From NCBI GenBank assembly GCA_028583405.1, contig CM053262.1, positions 20,795,006 to 20,859,005 of the forward strand: 64,000 nt of DNA, written 5' to 3'. The notes under the pieces are model-generated. The model ran no database searches and was not told the DNA's origin. It was given only the letters and a program-made list of their open reading frames with translations. Below, in pieces: positions 40,965 to 54,062 of the stretch. The translations under genes were made by a program, and so were the position numbers. Source of the DNA: Pogonophryne albipinna. Taxonomy: Eukaryota > Chordata > Actinopteri > Perciformes > Artedidraconidae. Position 1 is the stretch's first letter, and each line of letters begins with the position of its first letter.

Positions 40965-43456
40965 GTGAGAATATTCTGACATTTACACCTAATTTACTAA
41001 ATTAGTAAAGTTGTCTAGAGAGGGAGGTGTAAACAAACTCGGGTACAGAATTGGGTGTCAGTCACCCAATTAAGCTAATAAAACAGAATGCTATCAGTTA
41101 AGTAATAATGAATGCTTTTTACATGCTTACTGTTGACTGCAGTAACATTGCAGATATTATTCAGCAGTCTTCTGTTCCACTTGTGACTATTTGGCACAAA
41201 CATATCAATTGGTGATCTGGCCAAAGAACATCTGAATACATTCTCTTAACTCTTGCAGTGTCAATTCAACTCCATAATAGAATAAGACAAAAAATTGGAA
41301 AAATTACAAGCTGACATAATATCATACTGCATCAGACATGATTGGTTTCTTTTTGTCTACCTTTACTACCATGCTGCTAGGGTTAAAAACACAAACACTA
41401 GATAGTTATTTCATGCATTGCAGGTTATTATGACTGCATCATCGAGTGCAATGTGTGTTTATTGCAAACCAGGTGCTATTATGTGTAATTTAAGCGAATC
41501 CACTGTTCATATTGACGTCATCCAGGAGTCCTGACCTGCAGTTCATGAAGGTTTGTCATCATGACTAGCTGCACATTGACTTGACAAAACCATTATCTGG
41601 CGTAATAAGACCAGGGCGTGTCAGGAGAAGGGTGGACCCTCAAGGCGGAACATCTTCATAGATTTGGCTCATGTTCTTGGAGATACCTCATAAATCCAAA
41701 ACCTTGCATCAAGACTGAATCATCCGTAATAAGAGTCATCAAAACAATAAATGCATATGTTTGCAATAATCAGCATACTGTGGTTTCAGATTGGAAGATT
41801 ATTTTGTTTACACCAGGTTTAATTACACATGAAATCGTTATAGCTGACAGTTGGACTTTTCAGTGGAGATACCTGTTTAGAGCCGCTGAGCCATATCTGA
41901 ACAGTTTAAGAGGCCACACCGATGTAGTGACTATGACCTTGGTGACTTCTGCACAACATCTGATGTCATGGCTACATGGCTCCTTTATAAATCACAGGAA
42001 ATGCATGATTGCGAAAGTACAATGCACACTTCATTTGGTGTGATAAGTGCCAAACTGCCAATGCAAAACAGCTGCTTCTATTTTAAGAGACCCATTGTGA
42101 ATTCTGACATCATTCAGGTGTAGATGCACGAAGGCCTGACCCGACCTGCACTTCATTAAGAAGGTTTCTTCATGACTCACTGCACATTGACTTGAGAAAC
42201 CATTAGCAGGCCTAATCAGACCAGGGCGTGTCGGGAAGAGGGAGGACCCCCAAGGTGGAACATGTCCATGGACTTCTTGTCTTCTATAGCGCTGAGTGCA
42301 GGAACAAGCAAAGTCATGTTTTAAACCTGCCCGCAGGCTCTGCTTTCCTCAGCAGCTGCACAAGTAGAGCGGCTCACATGCAGACAGACAGATCCACCTC
42401 TTCACACCCAAGAATACCACTTTTCAGATCATTAACATCTGCAGACATGCAGCGTGAACATGTGTCTGGTATATAAGACTGAATGGAAACGTTTGATTAG
42501 CAGTCGACAAAACTACATCATAAGTTGTTGGAAATCTTTAGGCCTGGAATGACCTCAATATTTGCTTGATTTAATCTCAGCGAGCTTTGAAAAGCTTTCA
42601 TGTTATTCATAAAATAATCCCAGTAATTGGCCACCAGGAAGGAAGATCGTAATCATTTTAACTCCATGCTGACTCATTGATTCTGGTATCGACTGCCTCC
42701 TCTCCTTGCTCTGTTTCTGGTTTTTTCTTTTTGTTAAATCATAGCCTTTCAACGTCAGCATGGCTTAATAAGCACCAGCTTATTAGCACAGACGTGATCC
42801 AGTAAGACTGGCATTTTAGCAATTTATTACCCATGACCACCCGCACTGTAACACATGATATAGTGTTGTGTTCATTTTATTGTGTCAAGTCTTCATGTGG
42901 AATTTCAGTCTTCAAAGCACAACAGAGGAACCACATGTGTCAGTGACTGCATCTTTAAGAAGTGCGGGGGTTAACACGCAGTTTGTGAGAACACCAATGA
43001 AACGTTTTATGCTCTTTTGCTGCTGTTGAAACTTCAAACTGAGACTCAGAGTCTATGAGAGCTGCTCTGAAAACACCTGGCGACAAAGAGGCCACAAGGT
43101 GACTTATTGAAAGGAGTTCTCCTGCTGCTCTGAGGATTAAGCCCAACTGTAGGCTTAAAAAGTGGCTCTAAAAGTTGCTTTCTCTAGCAGGAAAATCATG
43201 AAAAGTTGGAGGGTACTTTTGACTGACGTATGTAATCATAACCACCCTAGAGAGGCTGTGTGTATAGCCACTTGCTGACAAAAAACATACCAAGCACATC
43301 ATGTAAATAGACAGTTCAGAAGGAGAGTAGATGTGGTTGGAGAAGTATTGGCTGTGAAAGTATGTTACAGTAACAGCTGTGAATCAGAACTGACTGCATG
43401 AGTAATCTTATAAATGTCTGACAAAAGCCTCACTTGTCTTTGTTTTGTCTCCTCAG
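40965..43456 (+). other. Intron after the 40.8 kb first exon
   Basis: No gene seen. It includes a pair of diverged direct repeats, 41511-41665 and 42101-42272. The long frames here have no recognised similarity. Confidence 0.45.
41511..42272. repeat. Two diverged direct repeats of about 160 bp
   Basis: Copy 1 (41511-41665) and copy 2 (42101-42272) share ordered blocks: 'attgacgtcatccagg' / 'attctgacatcattcagg', 'ctgcacattgacttga', 'aaccattatctggcg' / 'aaccattagcaggcc', 'taagaccagggcgtgtc' / 'tcagaccagggcgtgtc' and 'ggcggaacat' / 'ggtggaacat'. They are about 590 bp apart in the same orientation. Confidence 0.7.
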
Positions 43457-43486
43457 AAACTCAGATGCCAGTCTGCCCCTCCACAG
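43457..43486 (+). CDS. Candidate 30-nt exon of the 40.8 kb gene
   Basis: A 10-codon exon, KLRCQSAPPQ, between a pyrimidine-rich acceptor (tttgtctcctcag) and a donor (cacag|gtagga). It is phase 0 and compatible with the end of the 40.8 kb exon. Short exons are easy to mistake, so confidence is limited. Confidence 0.35.
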
Positions 43487-43816
43487 GTAGGAACATCCTT
43501 CTTTTATCTTGTCCACTTCAGACTAGTTGTTTTGCGGCTTTCCTTTGTTGACAGATTCATCTGACACAGCACAGACATTATAAACTGTAGTCTTATGCCT
43601 CTGCATGAATATTAAACCTGTGTGAACATAGCCCTGTTTGCAATCATAGAGATCAGTGTTTTTGCTCAGCCCACTCAAAGCCTTACATTTCAACACTTAA
43701 AGGTAGGATTCAAAGGGTGAATAAGGTGAACACCATACTACCTGGATACATCCGCCCAATGTAGCTTCATTAAAAAAGATTCAGGGCCTCGACATGAGAT
43801 CAGTGATGCCATACAC

Positions 43817-44128
43817 TAGGGCTGCTCGATTATGGCAAAAATCATAATCTCGATTATTTGGGTCAATAATTGAGATCACGATTATTAAAAACGATTTACT
43901 TTGAAAACATCCATTTGTTGAAAAAAAGTGTAGTATGTTTTTAACAGTTGATTACCCTGAACTTTAAGTATAATTCAATTGAAAAACCAATAAAAAAAAA
44001 TTATACTTTTTTTTTTCTTTTTAAATAAATAATAATACAAATAGTTTTATTTCGATTATGTTGTTTTCATAATCGTTGCAAGCCAACATCGTAATTGAGA
44101 TTAAAATACGATTAATAGAGCAGACCTA
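43817..44128. mobile_element. hAT-type MITE with intact 8-bp target duplication
   Basis: Terminal inverted repeats tagggctgctcgatta (left) and taggtctgctctatta (right, reverse complement) flank 312 bp of AT-rich sequence with repeated gattatt-type motifs. The 8-bp direct repeat ccatacac lies on both sides (43809-43816 and 44129-44136), as expected for a hAT insertion. Not coding. Confidence 0.85.
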
Positions 44129-46519
44129 CCATACACTCAATGAACATGCGTGTGGCTGTGTTGGTAACAGAAATACAGAAAACACTATATTCGTCTGTGT
44201 TCCCCTATAAGTGCTTTTGTAACCTGTTCTGTGCCTATTTGTACTTTCATCTATCAGCATCATTGTTTTACTTTACTGTGGTGTACAATCATTTTAAATT
44301 CACTTTGACACAGATTTGAGATGAGGTAAATAAAAAAGAACATTGCTTTTTATTAATGCCAGGCATAGGGGACAAATAACCTGGTTATTAAAGTCCAGAC
44401 GCTGAGACTAAACCATAACATCGATGATTGATCCAGCCTTTGATGCTTTATTGGAGCCTCTGTTCACCCTTTACCTGCTTGAATGTTTTCTGGATCACTG
44501 CTAATGCTCTTTTTATATGAGTTTCAAAGGCTCTCATGACCCCAGCTACTGACTGAGTAGTTGAAACCATATGGCCTGGTTGTGGTGCTTTGTAACTCTT
44601 TGGTGTTAGTTATGATACCCTCTGTCAAAAGAGGACATAATTGTTCCGTGCTGTGACTTCAAGGAAAAGCCTTGAAAACCACCTCTTGTGTCAGATGAAA
44701 CGTCTCAACGTGTAGTCAGAGTGCGTATGCCTTTTGAAATCCCCTGTGATGCCTCTCTGTTGTTTGGGTACCTCCACGTTGCAGTGTGAGGGAGAGAAAT
44801 GGAGCTGTGACCCCCGCTTGAACCCAAATATCTGGGCTCATACTGTCAGTGGTGGATTCCCAGAGGAGCGGAGCTTATTGTGTCCATAAACCAAACTCCA
44901 TTCCCACTCTGAGGACACAGTGTGGGCTAACGCTATCAGGAGGCTCCTCTGTAATTTACAGAAGTATAAGGAGTTAAGTCTGGGTCACAGCTCAGAAACC
45001 ACAGCAGCAATGAATTGTGGGAGCTGTCTTCATCTACTGCTTCAGCTCAACCCAGTCTTTTCCTAAATCACATCTTACATATTACGTTTGTTTCATAAAC
45101 GCTAATACGATTTGTCTTATTTTGACTCATAGTTTTAACCTTTTAAATTGCAACCATAAAATTGCACTTGTTTTTTCAAAATGTGCCTTTGGATAGATTA
45201 AGCTAACTTTGCCTAATCTAAACAATTACAATTGTAGTGATAAAAGCTGATAAAAGCCAATCAATGGTCTGATATCACTCACAATTGTTAGACACTGAAA
45301 GCACAGTTTTTCTTCTTAATCTTTTTCTCACATATTTTTAAATCCACTAAAATTGGCCTGGGCGTGTCGATTTCCTACAGATATTGTTTCTTTAAAAACA
45401 AAAACTGAATAAGTGCTTGCAGTTAAAACAAATGTTTGGTGAGGAAAAACCTCAAGCCTAGCAACAGTGCAGCTGATCCAGAATCTGCACAGACTGGCCA
45501 TTTTCTCCTGGTGACTGCATGTCTTCTCCTCAGTGGCGCTCATTCACCGCGCTGGATGAAGTGCATTTATGTTTGAAGGCATCTCAAAGGGCTTTGGGAA
45601 TTTAAATCTGCCAGGACGACAGCGGTGCCAAACGCTAACTGCCACCTTCTCTGTGGGGCGTTTAAAGAGTCTGGCATGGAGCAGCGCAGCGGCAGATTAT
45701 CAGTGTCAGAGCCAGTGTGCGACTTCACGTGTTTTAAGAGGATAAACTTTTTTTTACATCATGCAGCTAGCGGGTGAGCCTAATCTCTTTTTGTTGTGCA
45801 AACTATTGTAGCACAATATTGATGATAGCTCTGTGTTTTAATGATTTCATTATCAATTAATTGAAATATTGTATCGATTGATTTACAGCTTGGCATTATT
45901 TGTTCATAATCCCTAGCAAACGTCTACTTTCAGGTCACTTTTGATACCTTACTTTACTGAATTTCTACCTGCTGCAAATTCCTTTTTCAGTTAAGAAAAG
46001 AAACTCCACATATTTAGATTTTCAGATGTCTACAGCTCACTCCACCCTGATATTTCCGGAGGCATTTAAAAGTTGTACTGCTCAGCACAGGGATTTGTGT
46101 GGCTGACGGGCTAATTTTAGAGCCTGTCAGTTCTGCAGGTAACGTTTCACTGTTCCTGCAGTAAAATAAGTCTTTTAATAGATTATTATATTTTCATCGA
46201 CCACCCCTACAGCAGAATACAGCAGCACAGGCTTCTCTCTGTCTCTCCTGAGTCAATAGCATCTTATAAGAGCACTGAGCTGCTTCCTATATTGTTTTTA
46301 ACATTTTTATTTCACCTCAATGAATGTGAAACACCGACTGTGTCAGCTTCCTTTGGTTCCCCAATTTGAGACCTACCCTGATTTATAAAGAATTCAAGAA
46401 TGTTTAGTTGGTTGGAACAACGTCGTTAGAGAAGACACTTAAAGTAGTATAGACTAAACGTTATTATACGTGGGGGAAATTAGTCTTCGGCACAGTGTTA
46501 CTGTTTGTCGCCTTACATT

Positions 46520-47050
46520 AAAACATCTTCTACAAGACATTTGATTTTACAACACATTTCATTAGCTGACGCTTCGATCCAACGCGACTCACAATAAGTG
46601 CAATGAACCATAAAGACACAAACTCTTATATCTGATATTTTTGCATTAAATAAGCCAAACCATTATCCTGTTTTTATTTAATGGCCAAGGTACAAGAAAA
46701 ACAGATGGATTTTCAGTTTGCGACGAAGATTTGTAGACCTGCTGTCCTGATATCAATGGGACGCTCATTCCACCATTTTGTAGCCAGGATAGCAAACAGG
46801 TGTGTTTTTATTGAGGGGTACCTGGGTCCAACTCGCAGTGAGGGAGCAGCAAACCGATTGGCTGATGCAGAGCGAATTGACAACTGAAATTTGTGAAATG
46901 CTTCTGTACAAAATGCACATTCCTTTATTTCACTAAGATATAGCATTAGTGTCATAGGCTTGATGGAGGTTGAACAAACGATAGCTTCCAGTGGTTTGAT
47001 CTGCACTTTTGTCTTGATGGCAGAGGTTCGTATTCAGAGAAGAGAGAAAT
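46520..47050. repeat. Fish interspersed repeat with LINE-like minus-strand frame
   Basis: Holds 'attagctgacgcttcgatcc' next to 'gcgactcacaataagtgca', a common fish repeat terminus (its reverse complement ends the SINE at 11.1 kb). The minus strand over 46.7-47.0 kb reads a peptide with LATKWWNERPIDIRTAG, which resembles the end of LINE reverse transcriptases. The family is unresolved. Confidence 0.4.
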
Positions 47051-47210
47051 GTGAAAGTCTGGAATATTTGCTGTTCCTTGTTTCATGACTGTCTGCTCGT
47101 ACCGGCTCTTTAAGGGCTTGTAGTCTTTATTTCCTATTACCTTCAAAGCTGTTTTGTGCATGTCTGCTTTCCAATAGATTCTGTACATTCTTTATCTGAT
47201 GATGCTCTGA

Positions 47211-47270
47211 AGGATTGCCTGGCAGAACATCAGCATGATCTGGCTGCTCACGCCATGCAACCTCAGAAAG
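47211..47270 (+). CDS. Very tentative coding exon next to a GT microsatellite
   Basis: The frame DCLAEHQHDLAAHAMQPQK (with an open extension back to 47180) ends at a possible donor, aaa|gtaatg, which runs straight into a 308-nt GT repeat. The phase is compatible with the 43.46 kb exon only if the acceptor is at ctgaag; the better acceptor (tttccaatag, 47179) gives another phase. The repeat-rich left flank makes this weak. Confidence 0.2.
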
Positions 47271-47272
47271 TA

Positions 47273-47582
<310 letters not shown>

Positions 47583-47879
47583 GTAAGAGCTGTATTTGTT
47601 ATCAAAGTGGTAGCAATCAAGGTTTTATGGTGCTCTGATAATGATTTCAGAAGTAGTATATGAACATATTTCTATAATGAATGCTAAAATGTGTAACTCG
47701 TTGCGTTAATAAAACAGGACATGTCTAGAATAAAAATCCCACTGCTTAGGGTTGAATCAACAGTTGCTTGTCTACAAAGGAGGGATTATAAAGTGCTACC
47801 CAGAAACAGCACTTTACAAACAGCTTGTGTTTTGCTGCACAGCCTCTCCTCCCTACGGCCCTCCCCCCCCCCCCCCCAC

Positions 47880-48011
47880 CTCTCCTCTTTCTCATGGGCT
47901 TCTTTTATTTCGTTGGGCTGCATAAATCCTGCGGCGGAGAGACAGACAGTTTCGGGTTTCCCTGAGTCTCCAACTGGAGCCTCCTCAGGATGTTTCTGCA
48001 GCATGGCCCAG
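47880..48011 (+). promoter_or_regulatory. Candidate alternative first exon (ATG at 48003)
   Basis: After a C-tract and 'tgcggcgga', the sequence has a well-placed ATG (tgcagcATGG at 48003), giving M-A-Q before a good donor (cag|gtgaga). The phase is 0, like the 40.8 and 56.6 kb starts. G-rich sequence follows at 48050-48072. It looks like a start of transcription but is weakly supported. Confidence 0.25.
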
Positions 48012-51000
48012 GTGAGACTTTCTCTCAGTGTGAACGTGAGAAAATGCGAGAGGGCGGGGGGGGGGTGGGGGGAAGAAGAGCAGTTCGGCTCCACAGAGTC
48101 TTTTTATGTGACAACAGTAGGAGATTGTTACGTAACCACCTCCCTCATTAGTTCCACTGTGTTTGAGCTGTGTTGTCTTTGTTCGACCGGAACTCCACTG
48201 AGCAGATTCTCTGATGGCTGACAAGTTATAAAAACAAAACACATGTTGTGCTGCTGGAGCACGGGGAGGCTCTGAACATGCACTGGGTTGCTTGGCATTT
48301 TGAGCATCAAGGAATTAGGCCAAAAGCCCTTTCTACAGCTGCACTCTTTCTTTGTTAACCACAATAGATTAGGGTCAGGTTTGAGGTGGGGAGACCTGTT
48401 TGTCCCGGAAGTCTTTCTTCATCCCTGTATATTCCTATTTGAAAGGCTTCTTTTATTAAACTCTGGATGGCTTTATTTACTTCCCATTGGCCTCAGCGGT
48501 TGACACTTGTCAGCATTGTGAAACAGAACTGTAGAAATATTCTTTGTCATCGTATAAAAACACAGGAATGAACAGGTGCTCCTAAAGCACAGGTAAGCAG
48601 AAACTGTCCGGAAGGGATAGGGTTTCCCCCCCCCAAAAAGCAAGGTGTGTTGCTTCATGATAGAACAAAAGATCGAGCTTTAGTTTGCAAAAAAAGAAAA
48701 CGCAACCGTCTTCCTGATGAAGGTTTGACAGCTGTATATTTATATCTGTTCCCTTTCTTCCCCTTTTCGGCAGCAAAATGGATGACAAAAAGACAAAGAA
48801 TCTGAAAGTATGCTGGGTTAAATTGCTGAATGTCTCGTAACGTTTCTAGAAAGTACTTCATGGTTGACTTCTGTACACTTTTTTTATCAAATAATGCGAT
48901 TTTTTTTTAAACAGTCGTTCATGTTTCGTACTTTGCATTGAACCTGTTTTATGTCCATCCGAGCTCTAAAGAGTCAACTTCAAACCCTTGGATGCCTCAA
49001 ATACGTCCTCCCACTTTCTGAGCACAGACCCAATTGTGTCTGAACCCACCCGTGGATCGTCCAGTGCCATGCTAGGTCCAAGCAATGCTAATTGAAAGGT
49101 GGGTGTTTCTTATGGAAGATCACCATGAAATCAATTGTTCTAATATCTATGTCCATCTTCATTTCCTTTCTATTTCCTCTTTCTCCTCAAACAAGCACAC
49201 TCGGAATGTGAGCACACTCTACTGCTCCTCCTCCATGCTACATGTTTGTGTGAGAATTCTGCACGCACGCACGCATCAGTAAATCAGTGTGTGGAGGCGC
49301 AGCCGTCACATTCCTCTCGCAGGGGTTTTGGGGGGTTGGTGGGGTGACGGGCTGCTGTCCAGGCTCTAACACACAGTTGCAAAGTTGACACAAGAGAGAT
49401 ACTCAGGAATGTGTCTCATTTCACATCCAGCCAAGCTGAGGGGAATGCGCGACGGGGAAACACTCAGCTGTCCCATTTCCCATGCTCCCTCACTGTAGTC
49501 TCCCGATTTGACTCTCTGGGATGTTCCAAATCCCTTTTTTATTTAATTTGTTGATCCCCGACTTCCTAACTGTTGGGGAACAGCTTACAGACTTCCTATG
49601 ATGAATGATGTTTATTACAACAACTGAATACATATATGAACCTGAAAATCTGCATCATTTGCCATTTAAAAGGTTCAAATCTGAGATGTTTAAAACATGT
49701 ACACGTATCTAACAACACATATCTTCAGTTCCAAGAGATCATCAGTTGAACTCCCATTATTATGGATACAAGAACTGTTTGCACCTTGTATTTCCTCAGG
49801 GACTAACTGTATGTTGATCATCATAACGCCCAGGTGACTCTGAATAACTGCAGCTTCATCCACCTGACAGACAATACAATAGCCCTTTTTAACATTGCAT
49901 ATTCTTCCCATGCATACACATAGCATAATTATGCATGTATGCCAACTGTTACTAAGAATCAACTCGGTACAAGTAGAGATTAAGTTGCAAGAGAGCCAGA
50001 ATGTTGTTTGCTCCGTTGCTTATGAACATATATACAGCAATGCACTCTTACTGGCTGCTGTGTTGATTTGTACATGCATGTGCAACATTATATTTTGAAC
50101 ACTACTCAGTTTAAGTGCTGCAGGAGTTTAACGCAGACCTGTCAGTCTCACTCACTGTCAACTCTAAAACCGACTTTAAGATATATTGTATTACAAGACT
50201 TTTGTCATGCAGGGTTATGTGTTGTTCTCTGAAGGCCCAGAGCAGCTGACAGTCTGCTATCACGTTGGCACGCTCATCCAGCATGTGCATGACATCACTT
50301 GTTTGTATGAGTTCAGGGCTTTGGAGTAGTGTTACTTTGATCCACCTCTAACCCAAATTCATCCCGCGGCTGAAAATAGAGAGGAAGAGAAAAAGGGGTC
50401 GGTAGGCAAGCAGAATGGAAACGGGAGAGCCAAAGAAAGCATTCCTCTCACAGGAGGATGAAATGAGGGAGTGTAACGACTGACTTTTCTTTTTCTGGAC
50501 CTGTGGTTTCTCTGCCCGGTTGTTAGGTTTCTCTGGCCCTCCAGCCCGGCACAACAGAGCTGTGTGTATGTGTGAGTGAGATTGACAGCAAAAGACTGTG
50601 CTTGGGGCAGACATCGGAACTGACGTGATTTCTTTTATATTCTTTTGACACGTTGGCAGTAAAAACCTCTCTGTGGAGGATCCTGTCCACTGAATCCACT
50701 GAGGGATCACACTGAGGGTCATCTTTCATGGTTGTGCAGGAGCATAGAATGACACACCATGTTAATGAGCTCTGCTTCAGTGGCTCTCAGCTGGGATGGA
50801 GCTGCTCCTCTCACCAGCCTGTTGCTCTTGAATGTGTCCAGCTGGTCTTCTCTGTCGGCTCATTAGAGCACACAGCCTGACCTTTTCAGGGAGAACACAC
50901 GCCTGTTTGCATTTTGCTGGGATTGTATCTGTCCATAAACATTTTAACAAGACTCACTGACAATGTTTACATGCTGACTAATAGTACAAGAATATAACAT

Positions 51001-51149
51001 CATTATAAAAACATTCCGAATTGGATACGGTTCGTGTTAACAAACTACTCTGAATAAGGTCTAAGTGAGACTGAAGCATTTTCCATCAAAACATGTGGAA
51101 TGTGCTATTCAGGTTTTAGGGGCATTCTTTGGACATACAGTACATCCAA

Positions 51150-51460
51150 AAGATGCATCTTAAAAAGGACATGTGCTCATTTCCATTCTGCTGGGACTTT
51201 ATTTCTCTCATACTGCCTGTGCTGCAGCACCTCTTTTCACCCTCTGTCTGAAACCAGAGCCCAGTCTTCTCTCATTGGTTAGCTGGCCGGCTCTGTTGTG
51301 ATTGGTCAACGGCTTAAAGATGTCCCGCCCCTTAGCCTATTACGCACAATGTGTGCTAGCCAATGGAAGCGCGAGAAGTGCATAGTGATGTCACTATGTT
51401 ATGGAAGTAAACAAAGGAGTCCCATGGAGGCGTTTCCCTCTGGAGGGAACTTGGGATTTT
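51150..51460 (-). repeat. Dispersed MITE-like repeat, family A, copy 4
   Basis: Contains 'gcagcacctcttttcaccctc', 'tgaaaccagagcccagt', 'gctggccggctctgttgtga', 'gatgtcccgcccc', 'acaatgtgtgctagccaat', 'tgatgtcactatgtta' and 'ggaggcgttt' in the same order as copy 6, with the end cut by the LINE tail. Confidence 0.7.
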
Positions 51461-51477
51461 ACCCTTTGAAGTATTTG

Positions 51478-51640
51478 TATTTATTTATTGAAGGACCATG
51501 CATACAAAAACATTAATCTCAGCAAAGAGAAGAGATGCCAGATTATAGCTAATAGCTAATTTCCATCTGTGGTCCTCAGGCAGGTTCATAACAATCAATA
51601 AACAAATAATAACATTGCATGATCTCTGTCAGTCAAACAA
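51478..51640 (-). mobile_element. LINE 3'-tail fragment
   Basis: On the minus strand it reads 'gaggaccacagatggaaatt' and 'agctataatctggc', followed by an AT-rich end with 'catggtccttcaataaat'. This is the terminal part of an L2-like LINE that I recognise from fish genomes. No coding part remains. Confidence 0.55.
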
Positions 51641-53879
51641 TTTTAAAACCTGATTTAAGTACAGCTCAATAAATTAATGCATAGTACACATGAAAGAAGA
51701 CTATATACTTGCCCAAAAACTAATTTAGCAAACTACAGACGAGGGAAAACTCCAATAACCATAATAGGTTATTTGAGTTTTTACTGCTATTTGCGACACA
51801 CAGCTTCTTGCATGTTTGCAGCCAGCTCTGCGTATTGTGCACAAACAAACGACTAAACAGTTTGTAAGACTGTTTGGGAGATGCATGCCTCTGAAAGACC
51901 ACACATATCAACCTGGCAGAGCTTAGGACAGATGATTAGGATGTCCTTCTCACATACTATAGTTTGAAGTAGCAGTGTTACGTTGCTACTTTTGGAGAGA
52001 AATGGAGAGGCTCTTTTCCACAAGCACGCTCTTTTAAGGTTCACAGAGTTGATCGGGCCTCTGCTACCCTTGTTATGCAAATGAAGGAGTGGATGCATGA
52101 TGATTTCCTCCTGTAACTGTTGGTTACTCACAAAATATGGAGGGCCCACTGCGTTTCTCTCACTTGATTCAATCAGTGCTCTGGGCTTCTTAAATGAGTT
52201 TACAGCGGGGTGAAATGGTCGGCTGGTTCGCTTTGTTTCTGTGCCCACATTGTTGTCTGGAGCAGACATGCAGACTACTGACATCATGCAGGTGAGAACA
52301 ACTAAACAAGCCCCTCCACCCTGTGCTATACTTAAACTCCACTCTCCTTGTTATTGTGTTTCTGCGATCACTTCCTGTCTCAGAGTTGCATATTTTCTTA
52401 TCGGGACTTTGTCCTCTTAAGCACAACGACAAAGCTTTCATTGGCCAACTCTTTCTTGGCTATCAATGAACTCAACTTCAAAACTTTCGAGCGGCTGAAT
52501 AAGTAGAAAATGTGGATTACACTTCAGAAGTCTGGAATCAGGCGATTGCAGATCCTCCATGCATGGTCAGATAGCTGGTGTGTTCAAGTACAATGTTTAA
52601 CAGGAAATCTGACGTATTGAAAGGCATTTTATTGGTCGCCCGTCTGCCGTTGCTGGTTCTTAGCTTCACTCACACTTCAATAGGACTAGTGGTCCCCAAC
52701 ATAAACACTGTCAGTTTATTAGGTAAGAGAAACATCCTGCAATAAATCCTACCATCATGAAGGGTTTAATGTTCTTTTATTGTTGTCGTAGAGAGCTGAA
52801 TTATTAATCTAGAGGTTTGGGTGGGCAAAGGATAAGCTTTACCAACAACAGCAGCACAAATTCCATCATAAACGCAACTTTTTAAACAAAAACTGACCTC
52901 CATGAAGCTGGATTTACCTAAGGGAGGCTGTACCAGACTCCTTTGTTTTAGCTATCCAATAAACTGCTTTGTTTCAGATGCTATAATTTTCTGCGGAAAA
53001 GTCACATTGAAACTCCAGTCTTGAACTGCCCCTTTATTCGGTGTACGTCTCCGGTGACCAAAGCTCTTGGGTGTTGTTCATACAGCGGGGCTAAGTGTCA
53101 TGTGTAGTGCTGATGGGCTGCTCTCCAGAAAGAAGGAAGCCATATTTAATCCTTGCCTTGATCAATCTGGGTTAAAGTAACTCTTAACTCCTCTCTTCCT
53201 TCATTAAAGGACTAATCTGAAGAGTCCATATCCTTTGGTTGTGATAAGGAGCAAAGAAGAAGGTTCAAGTGTTTTTCCCATGCTCTTCAATACATGAAGA
53301 GCTTGTTGCAAAGCTCCCAGCATGCCTCTGTCCTCCACCGCTTTCTCCGCTACCTTTTCAACAACATGTTTTAGCCTTTCTATTTCCAATGGATGGCCCA
53401 TCCTGCGAGCTTAGCATGTTACAGCGGCACACACATTGTCATGTATATGCAGAGGCCACCATCTTGTCCACCAATGAGAAACGTTCTAGAAAAAAGACCC
53501 TGTCCCTTTTTCCCCATTGATAGTTGTTGTCATTGCCATAAAAATGGAGTATAATAGGTTTCTGTGGGCTTTACAGCTGGCAGGCCTGCAGCAGCGTTAC
53601 TGCATGGAGCTGGACCCATGATGTCTCCTGAGCTTTGTGCGGGGGGGTTAACCTGTGACCTGGGACCACATTGTGTTTCAGATGACGCCTTGTTTTGGAA
53701 CAGGTCTATGCTCCTGCTGCTGATACACACTGTAAGCAGCAGTGTCTTTATACTGGCTGGAGTTGGTTAACCATAGGACACTATGGCAGTGGAGGATCAG
53801 TAAGGTTCAATGCCAATAGGTTCATTCCAGTTGCTGTTACAGTAAGTTGTGATAGACACGGTTCGCCACTGTCACAACA

Positions 53880-54062
53880 GTGCCGGCTAGCTAACCAATC
53901 AGAACAGACTGGGCTCTGGTTTCAGACAGAGGGTGAAAAGAGGTGCTGCAGTATGAGAAAAATAAAGAGCTTTTTGAACATTAAAGCATGGAGACATGTC
54001 CCAGTAGAGACACCACATACAAATATGAACCTGAAAATGAGCTTCATATGTCCTCTTTAAGT
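53880..54062 (+). repeat. Dispersed MITE-like repeat, family A, copy 5 (end only)
   Basis: Reverse complement of the outer part of copies 4 and 6: 'gctagctaaccaatcagaac', 'gggctctggtttcagacaga', 'gggtgaaaagaggtgctgca', then 'catatgtcctctttaa' at the terminus. It shows the second end of the element. Confidence 0.65.

Noticed and set aside
51853..52287. 144-codon minus-strand frame
   Set aside because: No domain recognised and no flanking splice sites in frame; length alone is within chance for the window.
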